This document shows, piece after piece, positions 47,955 through 60,240 of a stretch of 64,000 nt of DNA. The DNA is taken from positions 9,054,501 to 9,118,500 of the forward strand of contig OX485808.1 in the NCBI GenBank assembly GCA_950295325.1, read 5' to 3'. Numbering within the stretch: the stretch's first letter is position 1; each line of letters starts with the position of its first letter. A program made the position numbers and the translations under genes. Below the pieces are notes generated by a model that saw only the letters and a program-made list of their open reading frames with translations, was not told where the DNA came from and made no database searches. Source of the DNA: Polytrichum commune. Taxonomy: Eukaryota; Streptophyta; Polytrichopsida; Polytrichales; Polytrichaceae.

Positions 47955-48401
47955 CTCTACTAGTTCAGTTCATAAAAGCCAAAACCATGGCTAACCCACA
48001 TGCCTAGTCCACACTAGCTAGGAGTAGGAGTAGCTTAGGCCGCTAATTGGTGGGAACAAACAACAACACACAGTGCCTGGCATGGGGCTCCACTCCCGGA
48101 GCGAAGGAAGGGACAAATGGAGTGCCATATAAGCTAAAAGCCCATGCAACCCTACTCTTGTTAAGAAAATCGTTGACTCCTCGCGTTACTAGAGAAAAAA
48201 GATACTTATCGTGCGGCTCCCCTCTCCCGGCCCCTCTCCGCCTCTAATTTAAGTACTTATAAAAAACTTCGCATAGAGGGGAGGAAGGGGGCCCTTACAT
48301 ACATACATACATACTACTTCCGATGGCTCACAAATTTCCATGCATTTCCGAACCAATTTTGCGAGCCATGGACCGCCACTCGTAATTAAACCCACGCTCG
48401 T

Positions 48402-49220
48402 GAACTTACCATTAGGGACCACGAGGTCCACGAAACTTGGGGTCCAAAACATCTCTTATTAGTTCCAACTGAAACTGGGTCTCGTGTATAGGTGATTGCA
48501 TGGTATCGATAATCAACATCAATAACAGTGTCAAAGAACCGATCCCATGGATATCAAAACTGTCAATAATATTAGTCAGATTTTGATATTTGACTGGTAC
48601 CACTGGCACGTCCAACAATGAACTTGCCATTAGGGACCACGAGGTCCACGAAACTTGGGGTCCAAAACATCTCTTATTAGTTCCAACTGAAACTGGGTCT
48701 CGTGTATAGGTGATTGCATGGTATCAATAATCAACATCAATAACAATGTCAAAGAACCGATCCCATGGGTATCAAAATTGCCAGTTTTACGAGCTAGATT
48801 TTGATATTTGACTGGTACCACTCGCACGTCCAACAATGAACTTGCCATTAGGGACCACGAGGTCCACGAAACTTGGGGTCCAAAACATCTCTTATTAGTT
48901 GCAACTATAACTGGGTCTCGTGTACAGGTGATTGCATGGTATCGATAATCAACATCAATAACAATGTCAAAGAATTAATCCCATGGGTATCAAAATTGTC
49001 AATAATACTAGTCAGATTTTGATATTTGACTAGTACCACTGGCAAGTCCAACAATGAACTTGCCATTAGGGTGTCCACGAAACTTGGGGTGGAGAACATC
49101 TCTTATGAGCCCCAATGTGGCTATCGTATGTAGGTGATTGCATGGTATCAAATGATAATCAAAATCAATACCGGTGTTGAAGAACCGATCCGTGTGTATC
49201 AAAATTGTCAATAATACCAG
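48402..49220 (+). repeat. 218-bp tandem repeat, about 3.8 copies
   Basis: 'gaactt(a/g)ccattaggg' recurs at 48402, 48620, 48838 and 49056, exactly 218 bases apart each time. The first three units are nearly identical over the 'ccacgaggtccacgaaactt' region and the last unit is diverged. Minus-strand open stretches begin at the same place in each unit but are short and unsupported. Confidence 0.95.
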
Positions 49221-51662
49221 TCAAATACTAGTAGTTTGGTGTGGGGGGGGGAGGGGATGTTAGGTTGAGACAATAATTTTTATATCTAAGTTATTATTTG
49301 GGTCAGTAGCATTGTGAACCATATTGGTGTTGAGGCAATTTTGCCTTGCTTGTGAAGGTTCTTGCATGGTATGTTGATCTGAATGGTATTGAAAACCAAA
49401 ATATTGTCAAAATAAAGTTACTCTATTAGTCTCAGAATATGTAAAACCCTCATTGTAGATACCCAAATGGTATAAAGAAAAAGAAAAAAGAAAAAAGAAC
49501 CAACACTGTTTTCAATCCCTAAGTGTTCTTCTTCAAGTAATATATGAGCCTAAACCATTTTTTCTTTTCCCTCAAAAAGCAATGAATGGACAACACTCTT
49601 AGATTTACATTAAAAAATTCAAGACAATTGCTATATTTCAAAAGATTTTGACATGAATTACCAACGTGTGATGCTCCTAGATTTTCATAGTAAAGATGAA
49701 GAGACTCAAGGAAGGAATAAGAAATGCATGTGATTCGTAGCACTTGTATGAATCAAAACCCATTCGTCATCAAGAAATACTCGTGCATTACATGGACGGT
49801 TTTCTTGCTTTCGGCCTCTAGTTAGCCTCAATGAGTGTAAGACGCTCATGCATGGGCCTCAAGATGTCATGGACAAGGGTTTACGATTGCTTCTTGATAT
49901 TTTAAACCAACAATGTACAAATTGAACTCGTCTACAATTAACCTATATATCATATGCATATTTCAACCAAGGCATACATGTATTCAAAATGAGTCATAGG
50001 GAGATTCGAGTTTGTATAAACGACCCATGCTCTAACACTTACCACGTACATCTAATCACCGTTGCTATGTAGCTCTTTATTTCCACTTCCTCATATCACC
50101 ACGTTGTGCTAAGTATGGCCTCACCACCATAAACCAAATAGAATGCTATTTGAAAATTTTCCGGGGGTTCATACAAAACATCATGTATCCCTTATGAATG
50201 CATCCCGGTCCTTTAAATGTTAACTCGCATGGAGAGGGCCTTACTTGCGATGGCTCACAAACTTTGGAAGCCAACCGTAAAAAAATCCATGTTAGTAATT
50301 TGTCCACAAATGTTTTTTCTCAGGGTAGTGTTTGTGAGCCTAAAATGGATACTGGTTGTAAAGTGGTAATATTCTTCCAAATTGTTGCATTTCTCATCAA
50401 TTTATAATGCAAATCTAGGAATGTCTTACATTTCTAAGAAAAGGGTCCATCTTATTTTCACAAAGATTGTTGTGGGAAGGGATCATGGGTGAACTCTACA
50501 ATAGCTATGAAGTGGGGACCAAGGCTAGATGCCCGCCTCTTGCAGCTGGATCCCACCACTTTACAGAGGTAAAGAACTTGGGCTAGAAAACACATGCCCA
50601 TATAGCTTTGTGGTTAATTCATGTCTAGTGAGTCAACTCATATTTAAGTACAACTGGACCAAGTCCAAGTCCATAATTATAAGATGCTAAATTCTATCAT
50701 AGGATCCTCCCGTAGAGTTGTATGATAGGATCCAACGATAGAATGTGCAAATTTCATTATGATAATACTATATCACTTGTTCTTATTCTATATGCACTAC
50801 TTATCATTCAATTATATATACATAACATCATAATATAGATATTTCATCTTGTCATCATAGTTTATTACCATCAAAATTCAAGGTTTTAGTGAGGATTCCC
50901 ATACCTCCCATTAAATTTACATATATTGAAAGAGTGTCCACAAATCCGCCCATAGAATTGAGGCAACCCAAAAGTCTTGGATTTTACGAATATATATGGA
51001 TGTACCTTAAATATGAGTTTGGGCCACCCTAGGCTTTTGTAAAGTGGTTCGAATCATCTCAAGTGTAGCATGTCTCTTCATTTATAGAAAGGGGATCTAC
51101 AAGAGGTGGGGTGGGGGTTGGAGGAGAACATGAGCCTAAAGCGCCAAAAGCCAAGAGTCAAAATCTTCTCAAACACAACATGTCTCTTCATTCTAGATCG
51201 CAATTCTAAGGACATTGTACATGGGCAACCGTTTAAGAATAATGCATGTTTTTAACTCCCATGCTATCTTTATATATAGTTTTATGGGTAAAATTTGCCA
51301 AAGAATTACAATTGCAAAGAGAATGAGTGCCCTACGTTAACTTATGGTGGCAAGGGATGATTGAACAATGTGATTGTAGCTACATAAGTGTAGCACTTGG
51401 TACGTTGGCCCCTATGTTAAGTGCTTTATTGTTTGAGGTGTAGAAAGGCAATGTAACAAATGCTCATGTGCCCTTCGTTTGTACCTTTTCATTTTCCTCC
51501 TATAGTGAACTTCAATGACATAGGTAAGTTAGGCATATGGAGAATTTGTGGCTTGAGATACTTCAAAAGTTGTGTGTGTGTGTATATATATACATACACA
51601 CATACAAACATTATAAGGCCGACCCTCTACAAGTTCAAATGTAATAGCCCTTTTAACTAGGA
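49221..51662. other. R10 tail, then no gene recognised
   Basis: 49350-49490 aligns with 42745-42885 (R10). Beyond it, 51040-51080 and 51160-51200 share 'acatgtctcttcatt' in a local duplication. A TA/CA microsatellite lies at 51578-51605. No coding motif was seen. Confidence 0.45.
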
Positions 51663-52055
51663 AACTAAACATTGTATTTAGTGTCACCAATTCGATTTGT
51701 CTTGCTCAATACTAATTGTAAACCGCTTGTGTAGTGTTATCAACACTGTATTTAAACCTAACATTATTTGTTATTCCTTGTAAATTTTGTTTGGGTATTA
51801 TAGATTTTATCATGTTGCAAATGTTGTCACTTACTAAGAGATTTTTCATCCAAATTTCAATCATTCATGACAACTATTTATTACATAAAATGTTAGGATG
51901 TATAATATACCAAATTTTGTTTCAATAATTGGCATTTGGATGAATTAATTGCAATTTGGGACGACGATGTTTGTGAACTTATTCATAGGAAGTGTTATTA
52001 GATAAACTACCACATTGACATTAAATGCCGTAGGGGGGCATGAAATACAATATTA
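51663..52055. mobile_element. Second copy of the CACTA...TAGTG-ended element
   Basis: Aligns over its length with 16553-16949: 'ttagtgtcaccaattc', 'atttgtcttgctca', 'aaacctaacattattt', 'tttcaatcattcatgacaa', 'aatgttaggatg' and 'taccacattgacat'. Termini are more decayed (left AACTAAACATTG, right CAATATTAAGTG). No coding capacity. Confidence 0.6.
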
Positions 52056-52133
52056 AGTGTAGTTTGAAAGTTGGTTTCAAATATGGAAATGAGATACATA
52101 TATATAGCCAACTTTCTTGACAATCTTATGCGA

Positions 52134-52135
<2 letters not shown>

Positions 52136-52167
<32 letters not shown>
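52136..52167. repeat. (AT)n microsatellite
   Basis: About 32 bases of uninterrupted AT dinucleotide. Confidence 0.95.
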
Positions 52168-52169
<2 letters not shown>

Positions 52170-53760
52170 ACCCTAGCATCATGTCCGATGGGCACAACAC
52201 TCATAAGTAGAGAATCAAGCTCGAGCAATGATGTCAACGCCTTATAAGCATATGAGTCGTGTGCAATTGTCATGTGTCAGAATTTCTTTTGTCTTATGTC
52301 ACTAAAAATTTGTGAATTTATCATGGTGGTAGATTTGCACTGCTCTTTTGCCGACGTGAGATGATCACCCAAGACTCATATATAGGTAGTAACGAGATGT
52401 TGAAATCCTCTTAATTTTAAACATGAATATAGTAAGATTTGTACGACTTTGTTTGGAATGTCTCAATTGAGAAATCTCGGAATCATCCAACATTTGTATT
52501 TCAATAATAGGGACTTTGCATTCATTAAAAGATAGGCACAACTTGTGATTGTGTGATTGTAGAAAATAGAATGATGGCCAACACTATGTTGAATACTATT
52601 GGAATGCTAAGTTGGAGTGCATAACATTGCTAAGCTCCACCTGCCACTTACACAAGGGTTGATAATAATTTGGCCAAGGGTTGACAACGAACATGTTGTG
52701 ATTCTCAAAATAATGAAAGGCTTTATTGTAAGTGCTGATGCAAAGACCCCATCATCCATGAAACATGGTGTCTTGTTTAGACATGGAAGATGAGGTTGAG
52801 TAATATTATGAGATTCATTTGTAAAACGTCGAGGTGCTACATGTGAAAAAGGAATTCTATTTGCAAGATTTTGATCAAGAGTGAAGGAGCCAAGAAGGTA
52901 TCATGCACTAGGACTAATATGATGATTAAGGTAATCATGCCTGCCACATTAGAGTCATTATCTTAATTGGACACCTATATCTAAGTGGTACGTGGCAATG
53001 CATTGACTTTCACAAGCACTATGAACCATATTTGCCACATTTTGGAGTCATTTGAAAGCCCTTTCAAGTTAAAATTTCCTTTTGAACATTCTAGCATTGC
53101 AAGCTTCAAACTAACCAAACCGAACCAAAGTTTAGATCTTCCTCAATACGATTTCTATTGACCTCAAAACCTATTGAATCCTCTCAACAAAATCCCAAAG
53201 CATGAAAACATATCGTTTTGGAATCCCGTCCCTTGCACATTGGGGGCCCGAAACAATGTTGTGTGCTCACCCTATGTCGAGGTAATATTTGTGCAAGAGT
53301 TGAAGTGCAATAGGGATCGAGAGGAAGGATAATGAATCCCATCGAGGTTGAATGTATTCACACCATTCCAAGTGGTGATTCTACATTGATAGGTGGGTTT
53401 TGTTGAGAGAGGAAAATAAAGATCCTAAAGGGGTTGTAAGGGGGCAACAATGACTCGACATCAAACCCCGGCCACTTGCGTTTTGAACCTTTAAGATGGC
53501 CCCTTTATGCATCTATTGATTCATGAGTTTGGTTCTTGTACCACACTTTGCCAACCGCTTGAGCTCTCTCACATGGTGTACAAGGCATGGTCAAAAGGGG
53601 TCATGGTGTAAGCGTACAATATGAAGAAGGAGGGTGCTCACTTTAGTAAACCAAAAGGACCGCATGGGGGCCGATTTCACACCTATATGACATACTTTGT
53701 GACCCCCGTTATTCCAAATCTTCTTTCTTACAAATTTGACTCCACCGGTTATGGTGTTTA
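52168..53760. other. No gene recognised
   Basis: A short motif near 52965-52995 ('ggacacctatatctaagtggta') is the reverse complement of the R3 end. No coding motif was seen. Confidence 0.4.
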
Positions 53761-54259
53761 GGGCCACTTCACACACGAGACTGAGAGCCCGTGACCATTA
53801 CACTTCAAGCACTCTCATGGGTGGAAAAGGCGGAGCCGGTCCAAGTTCGCTTCACACTACGCTCGAGGGACCAACGAAGTATGTGAATGCAAGATGGATG
53901 TAAAGTCAACATGGATTCGTACATGGCATCTAATGAATCATGTTTCATGGTCACTTGGACTGTTTTCAAAAACCACCTCTTGGAGGTAGGTCCAACACAA
54001 AACCAGGAGACCATGGGACTCTGAACGTTCACAACTGTTGGTTTATTCTATTTTATCAAGCGTGAGGATCCGTATGGATAGAAATTCATTGAAATAGCAT
54101 TTGGTTGAGGGCCCAATCACATATGACTTCACACTACACTTGAGGGTCCGTGACCACGCTACATGACGTTGGAGGTGTCTTGGGACGGCCATTGGATACT
54201 TTCTTTTGGGCTCTCACAATTTCATGGTCACGGCTCTTGGCTTGTGTTTGAAGTGGCCC
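53761..54259 (-). mobile_element. Tourist-like MITE family A, copy 6
   Basis: 499 bp with ends GGGCCACTTCACAC and GTTTGAAGTGGCCC. Flanks are TTA (53758-53760) and TTC, a duplication decayed by one base. It lies directly next to repeat R8. Confidence 0.85.
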
Positions 54260-54274
54260 TTCGTATCCTATACA

Positions 54275-54735
54275 CTATTTGCAAAGGGCCTAAATTGGAT
54301 GCCTACATGTCTCAAAGTGTCGCGTCCACTAATTGTTAATTTAATTTATTTATTTGGTCAACATAACTGACTTCTTAAAGTGAAAATTTATTTACATCAT
54401 GACATGGAGCGTATGGCATTGGGATACTTGAGGTAATAGTTTTGCGTTTGAATATGCAAGGGGAAGTGAATAACGAGCATACTAATGGCAAGTGGCATAT
54501 TGTTTACAGTCTAGTACGCAAGAGGAAGATATTCTTGAACATACTGAATGCTCCAAGTGTCATTTGTGTACACTTTCTGTCAACTTGCAGACCATTTGTA
54601 TGACATAAGCATACACCTCATAACATTATTAAACATATTGGTGCCAAGATATTAGTAAGCACACTGGAATGCTAAGTGCCGTGAAGTCAAATGTATACTA
54701 AAGTTGTTGATCATTAATGCAACCTAACATACACC
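54275..54735 (+). repeat. Dispersed repeat R8, copy 2
   Basis: Aligns with 16025-16400. It carries a short internal duplication ('gtacgcaagaggaag' after 'atatgcaaggggaag') absent from copy 1. Confidence 0.55.
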
Positions 54736-55831
54736 TCCAAATGGGGTATGCGACTATTATGGGTTGGACATTAGATACCATGAACGGTTTATTATGTTTG
54801 TGCATGGTCAAATTACATGCTCACCTTGTAGAGATAACCGTTAATCTTGAGATTAAACAAAGTTTGCCGTCCTCATCATATCTTTCTTTGAAAGGGGTGT
54901 TCTATCACTAGTACAAATGTGGTATCTAAATGGCACAACCATTCCACAAGAGATGACCGAAATGACACAATAACTAGCCATTTTTGGTCATCTCAGATAG
55001 ATAGATAGAAACTCCGGTCCCTTTTAGGGGCCGGCGTGAATAGAATGTCCGTTTGTAATGCCAACAACCCGATGCCCACAGGACATGGGGAAGCTGGGAC
55101 AAAACTACTGGTCATCTCATATTAGATGGTGGTGTCATGTAGCTATGAATTATGTACCTGTGTAAACATAGGTGACATGCAAGTTTGTGTTCACAAATTA
55201 AGTCAAAAGTTGAGGAAAATGCCACGTGTCATTCTACTACTAGTTGGAATCGTAAGTATTTTTTATGGATCAATAGTTTCACTATAGGCATCCTAGTGAT
55301 ATTTTGATGAAATCGGTAGTTAGTTAGATGAAAATAGTGAACTATAGCCAACTTCTTGCGGTTGAAACTATGAGCATGGCTTAATGAGGCCCAGTTTTGT
55401 TAGAACTAGTTTTGTTAGTTCCTCAACCAAATTAAAGAGGCTCGGCGAGGTAGGGTGGGTATGTTTTTCTTAGATTGTTTGAGCGCAAAGTAAAAGCGAT
55501 AGACCTGCCTCCCTCGGCAAGTAGCTACTTGTGACATTTTCTTTTGATCTTTCAAAGATCATAATTCTTTTTAGAGAGTGTGAATCTTGTAGAACACATG
55601 TCGAAATGAGTCATTCCTAGGCTTAAACTATTGTCAAAATGTTGTGTGGAGCATGTACTATTGTGTAATATTGTATACTACCTTATGATAGAAATGAAAA
55701 CGTGTCCATAGTGAAATACGGAACAATGTACAACTAAAGGCATGAGGTCTTTGTGATGTATAATGTATATATGGGTTGATCACTATTGTCAGTTCATTTA
55801 TGGATATGAGTGTTGAGCAAACACAAACTAA
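54736..55831. other. No gene recognised; small hairpin
   Basis: A hairpin with arms 'agatgaccgaaa' (54951-54962) and 'tttttggtcatct' (54981-54993) is followed by three GATA/AGAT units. No gene or transposon end was seen. Confidence 0.4.
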
Positions 55832-56310
55832 GGGCCGCTTTACATCTAGAGGCCGGGCCAAATCCCCTTGAAGCCGATTGCATGAAATTTCAGCCTCTTT
55901 TGGGTTGGAGGTTGGCCTCAACTACACATTATAATAAGATTATAATCGGGCCCAATTTTTCCAAATGTAAAGGGCTTAGGGCCAAGAAGCTAGGCCGATT
56001 CAATGAAACTAGCATAATCTAGCATAGAGCCGTTCATATTTCCACATGGTTCGCTAAAAAATCATATTTTATTAAGAAAAAAATTAATTGAAGTATGACA
56101 TTGGCCTTCCATTTTGGGTGCACCCAATTCAATGAGCTCAGACCATGTCATACCATATATTTTTTTATTTAAAAAATCCATACCACCAAATCGTCCGGCC
56201 TCTAGGTGTAAAGGGGTTCGGGACAATTTCAGCCTTTTGGCCAATCACAAGTGAGGATTTCAAGCTTCTTACACAACAAATTGGCCCGGCCTCTAGGTGT
56301 AAAGCGGCTC
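55832..56310. mobile_element. Tourist-like MITE family C
   Basis: 479 bp flanked by perfect TAA (55829-55831, 56311-56313). The 30-bp terminal inverted repeat matches at 28 positions, starting GGGCCGCTTTACATCTAG and, at the other end, the complement of GAGCCGCTTTACACCTAG. A second copy of the 'cggcctctaggtgtaaag' end lies internally at about 56197-56214, suggesting a nested or rearranged element. Non-coding. Confidence 0.8.
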
Positions 56311-56329
56311 TAAGGTAAAAGTAGAAATG

Positions 56330-56606
56330 TCGTGAACATGGTACAATAACAAATTTTCTGCAACAATTTGTTAGGAACTCACGAGTATCTTCAATCGAGA
56401 GTGAATGGAGTAATTTATGTGATAGAGTTATGAGATGCAATTGAGATTTTGAAATGAACATTGAAATGCCAGAATGACAAGTAGGAATTTCATAATGGAA
56501 GTGGAACATTCAGCTAAAGAGCAACTGAATTTAACAATCCCCGATAAGGAAATGTATTTAACTATAATGTGTAACCACTCAGAGGGTAAGGTCTTTGAGG
56601 AGTTAA
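56330..56606 (+). repeat. Dispersed repeat R4, copy 2, left of the MITE
   Basis: Aligns with about 1210-1450 ('gtgatagagt', 'atgaacattgaaatg', 'agcaactgaat'). It is interrupted by family A copy 7. Confidence 0.5.
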
Positions 56607-57099
56607 GGGCCACACACGAGCCAAGAGCCGTGACCATGAAATTGAGAGAGCCCAAAAGAAAGTGTCCCAAGGCCGTCCCAAGACACCTCCAACATCATGT
56701 AGTGTGGTCACAGACCCTCAAGTGTAGTGTGAAATCATATGTGACAGGGCCCTCAACCAAATGCTATTTCAATGAATTTCTATTCATGCGGATCTTCACA
56801 CTTGATAAATAGAATAAATCAACAGTTGTGAACGTTCAAAGTCCCATGGTCTCCTAGTTTTGTGTTGGACCTACCTCCAAGAGGTGGTTTTTGAAAACAA
56901 TCTAAGTGACCATGAAACATGATTCATTAGATGCCATGTAGGAATCCATGTAGACTTTACATCCATCTTGCACTCACATATTCCGTTGGTCCCTCAAGCG
57001 TAGTGTGAAGCGAACTTGGACCGGCTGCGACTTTTCCACCAATGAGAGTGCTTGAAGTGTTCTGGTCACGGGCCCTCAGTCTCATGTGTGAAGTGGCCA
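56607..57099 (+). mobile_element. Tourist-like MITE family A, copy 7
   Basis: 493 bp flanked by TAA (56604-56606, 57100-57102). The left end, GGGCCACACACGAG, lacks about six bases of the terminal repeat, and the right end is GTGTGAAGTGGCCA. It is inserted in repeat R4. Confidence 0.85.
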
Positions 57100-57102
57100 T
57101 AA

Positions 57103-57995
57103 GGACAAAGTTGAGCCGAATTGAGTAAATAATGAAGGAAAATTCCAATGTTGACTAAGACAAGGAGTTGCCTTGTGAGAGGAAGAGGATGTCAACTTAA
57201 AAAATTGCCAAGGACCAAAATGAGAGAGAGAGAGAGTGAGACAATATGAGAGGGAGGTCACTTGATGATTGTTATGGCATGTCAAAGGTAAAACAAAGGA
57301 ATGAGATTGTCGTACTAAAAGAATGAAACTTTGGTTGTTCGAGAATATCTAGGCATGAGTAACCCTTAGGGTTAAGTCGGTGTCTAAGATTGATACCTAG
57401 TTTGTGAACTATGATATGTGAGAATGAAATGTGAGCTAATCAAGCTAATCATGGTATTGTTTGTGCTACCTTGGTTGTTGTTGAGGATGCATGTTGTTGC
57501 AGGGCAGTCGAGACTGTAGCTTGACCTAAGCACTAGATACCTATCACTTGGTTGTAAGACATGATTAAATCTTGAAATGAATGAATAAATGATTTGTCTT
57601 GTATTGGAATTAACATCAACCAATCAATGAAGGAATTTGATGTGATTTGAAGATGCATTGGTCAATGTTTACAAAAACGATTGTTGCACTCAAGATCATT
57701 GTTACCAAAGAGTTTGGTTCCAATTTGAAATTAAAAAAGGAAAACTTGCAGTTCACGACCAAAAGAGAAAACATAATGAGGTACTAAAATTAAGATCCTA
57801 AGAGGAGGACTTGAGAGAAAGCAAAGTGAATGACGTGTCAATTACGTTTCTACAGTGATTTACGTACCTATTTGTGTGATGCATGAATTATAATGTGATA
57901 AATGCAAATATGAGACATTGATTAAGCCTTCTTTGACAATTTGTGCCTTGGATTCTATTCCTTTTTGGGAGATTGCCAAAACCCTAACTACATGA
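57103..57995 (+). repeat. Dispersed repeat R4, copy 2, right of the MITE
   Basis: Aligns first with about 1520-1990 and then with 3890-4430, with no 1.9-kb spacer between. It includes a (GA)n run near 57220-57235. Confidence 0.55.
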
Positions 57996-59679
57996 ATCTC
58001 TACAAAATTTATGTGCCACCTAAAAAAATTAATATTTTGGTGCCAAAGTGCCGAACATGCTTGTCACTGCTAGTAGTACTTATTATTGAGGGCGCATTCA
58101 CACATAATCAATGGACAATCTAATGTTAACAACACACTTAAGCAAACATTAGGTAGTAGTAGATGGCTTGACTTGATTTTGCTCAAAATTAAATGTTGTC
58201 AATACTTTTGAGAATTTCTTAATTTCTTATTTCTAAGTCAAATTTCCACTTTTGGATTGGTACACTATATAGTCCTATTGTTGTGGGTGAAAAACTAGCA
58301 TGGAAAGAATTAGCGCGGGTCACTCTAATTCTCTAGTTGGGGTGGAATTAACGTGGGTCCAAAGCTCTGGGTCCTTCTCTCAATCCTCCTTGAAACTTTT
58401 GAGCAACACCTTACATAAAATATAATAGTCAGATTACATCAACATTAGCACAAAAGAAATAAAAAAAATCATCCACATTGATTTCTAGAAAAAACAATAA
58501 TGTGGCATGTACTAATCTTCTACTAGAAAATTAATGTGGCCCACATCTAATTCTCATTATAAGAATCAATGTGGGCTTTAGAAAGTGAATATAACCCACA
58601 ATCCTAGGGGTGGACTCCTCATTGGTTGTCTATAATACACAATGTTTAGGTTTTGGGATGCACTCAGTTTTAAAATAACAATAATAACATTGTCCATGGA
58701 CAAACATGTTACAATTTTATTTTATTTTTGAGTTTGGCACATATATTGTTACAAACCTCTATTTTATCAAAACAAGAAAGAACTACAAATATAAGCTTTC
58801 ACTATTTCATCTTTGTGACTTACTAAACCAACAACAAAACTTCAACAACCGAATCAACATTCGTTTATCAACGTAGCTCCTTGCAAAGAGTAAGCACATA
58901 ACCATAAGTGGTTGGTCAAAACCACATCTATACACGCTTTTGATGATATTGAAATATTGGTCCAAATATCAATGTTAGAATAATGATATAAATCTAGAAG
59001 TTTACATGTATATGATATTGCCATGTCATTTAATAAGGTTTCTTCATCAATCCTTCATAATTCTTCATAACAATATGACATTATCTCAATGAACTTCATC
59101 AGTAAGAAAATCCGCCAATGAAATCCACATCAATAAATAAATTGTTTCCAATGCCACACTAGCTTGTGGATGGCTTATGATCAAGTTTTTCTTGGAGAAA
59201 CCTCTCTTAGACATTGTTGTACTAGAACGATTTACTAGCACCCACTCCCAAAGGTTATGTGAGCTTGGCCAATTAGTGAAGCACTCACAAGCCGTGGTTG
59301 CAAAGTCTCATTTGCTTCATCAGTTGTCCCTTTGGTAACCACCTCACACCATGAATTTGAAGCACAACCAAAGGATCTTGTCAGAATTCTTCATTAAGTT
59401 GTTCATCTTTTGTCTACGATTTGATGACCAACCCACAGACATGTAGGTCTTGTGAGAAAAATTATATAACATCAATAGCTATGTTGTATTTCTAGCAGCA
59501 TCTCCAGTTGTCAAAGCCTCCTTGCCTATGAAGAGGGGAAGTGGACTAGGTGAGGACGGTTAACCGGGGCATGATTGGGGCTCTAGTGAAATTATTCTAA
59601 ATTCAACTAACGTAGGCATGTCTTAAACGGAATACTTTCTTTCTGCCCCCATTTGTTACAAGATATTAAACACGCATTC
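57996..59679. other. No gene recognised
   Basis: Short frames only. 58280-58380 has 'attaacg(t)...gggtccaaagctct', weakly similar to 47550-47585. No RNA gene or transposon terminus was seen. Confidence 0.4.
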
Positions 59680-59935
59680 TATCGTAGCCACATTCCTTAA
59701 ATAAATAAATAAATAAAATTGGAGTTTGCATGCATATCCTATTCATTGTCAAAGTGAAGATACTTTGAGTTACTAAACGACCATATAGGTTCCCCCCATT
59801 TACACTGACTATTGTGTCTAGAAAATTAAAAAAAATTAAGACATTGGTAATTTCTTTTGAACACGTGGATTTTTGGTGTCCATTCTTAGATTTACTAAAC
59901 CATACATAATTCAAATAAAGGAGAGGCATGTGTTA
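59680..59935 (+). repeat. Dispersed repeat R3, copy 8 (remote)
   Basis: Contains 'gcatgcatatcctattcattg', 'tcaaagtgaagata', a 6-base C run (59792-59797), 'attgtgtctaga', 'ttttgaacacgtgg' and 'ttggtgtccattcttaga'. It lies 23 kb from the main R3 cluster. An ATAA microsatellite is at 59696-59716. Confidence 0.55.
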
Positions 59936-59974
59936 TTCTTTTACTTTTCTTAAACACACACCTCTATTTCCATT

Positions 59975-60240
59975 GATGTGTGGTTCAATGAGGATGAACT
60001 AACAAATTACCAAAACACATATGTGTACAAGAAATTGGACAAACACTTCAAATTTAATTAACCACTCCACACTTAATAGTGATGAGAAGGATTTATGTAG
60101 CCACTTAAGGAGTCGACAAACATACTTCCAATAATCATAACTAAATAAGAAGAGTCATAAGTTTCAGTTTGATACTTGTTGATGCATGGTTGATTTGTCA
60201 ACGCAACAAAAAGCATGTTGTGTAAACTTATTCAACAGGA
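59975..60240 (+). repeat. Dispersed repeat R6, copy 2
   Basis: Aligns with 47635-47910 in the same orientation. Confidence 0.55.
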
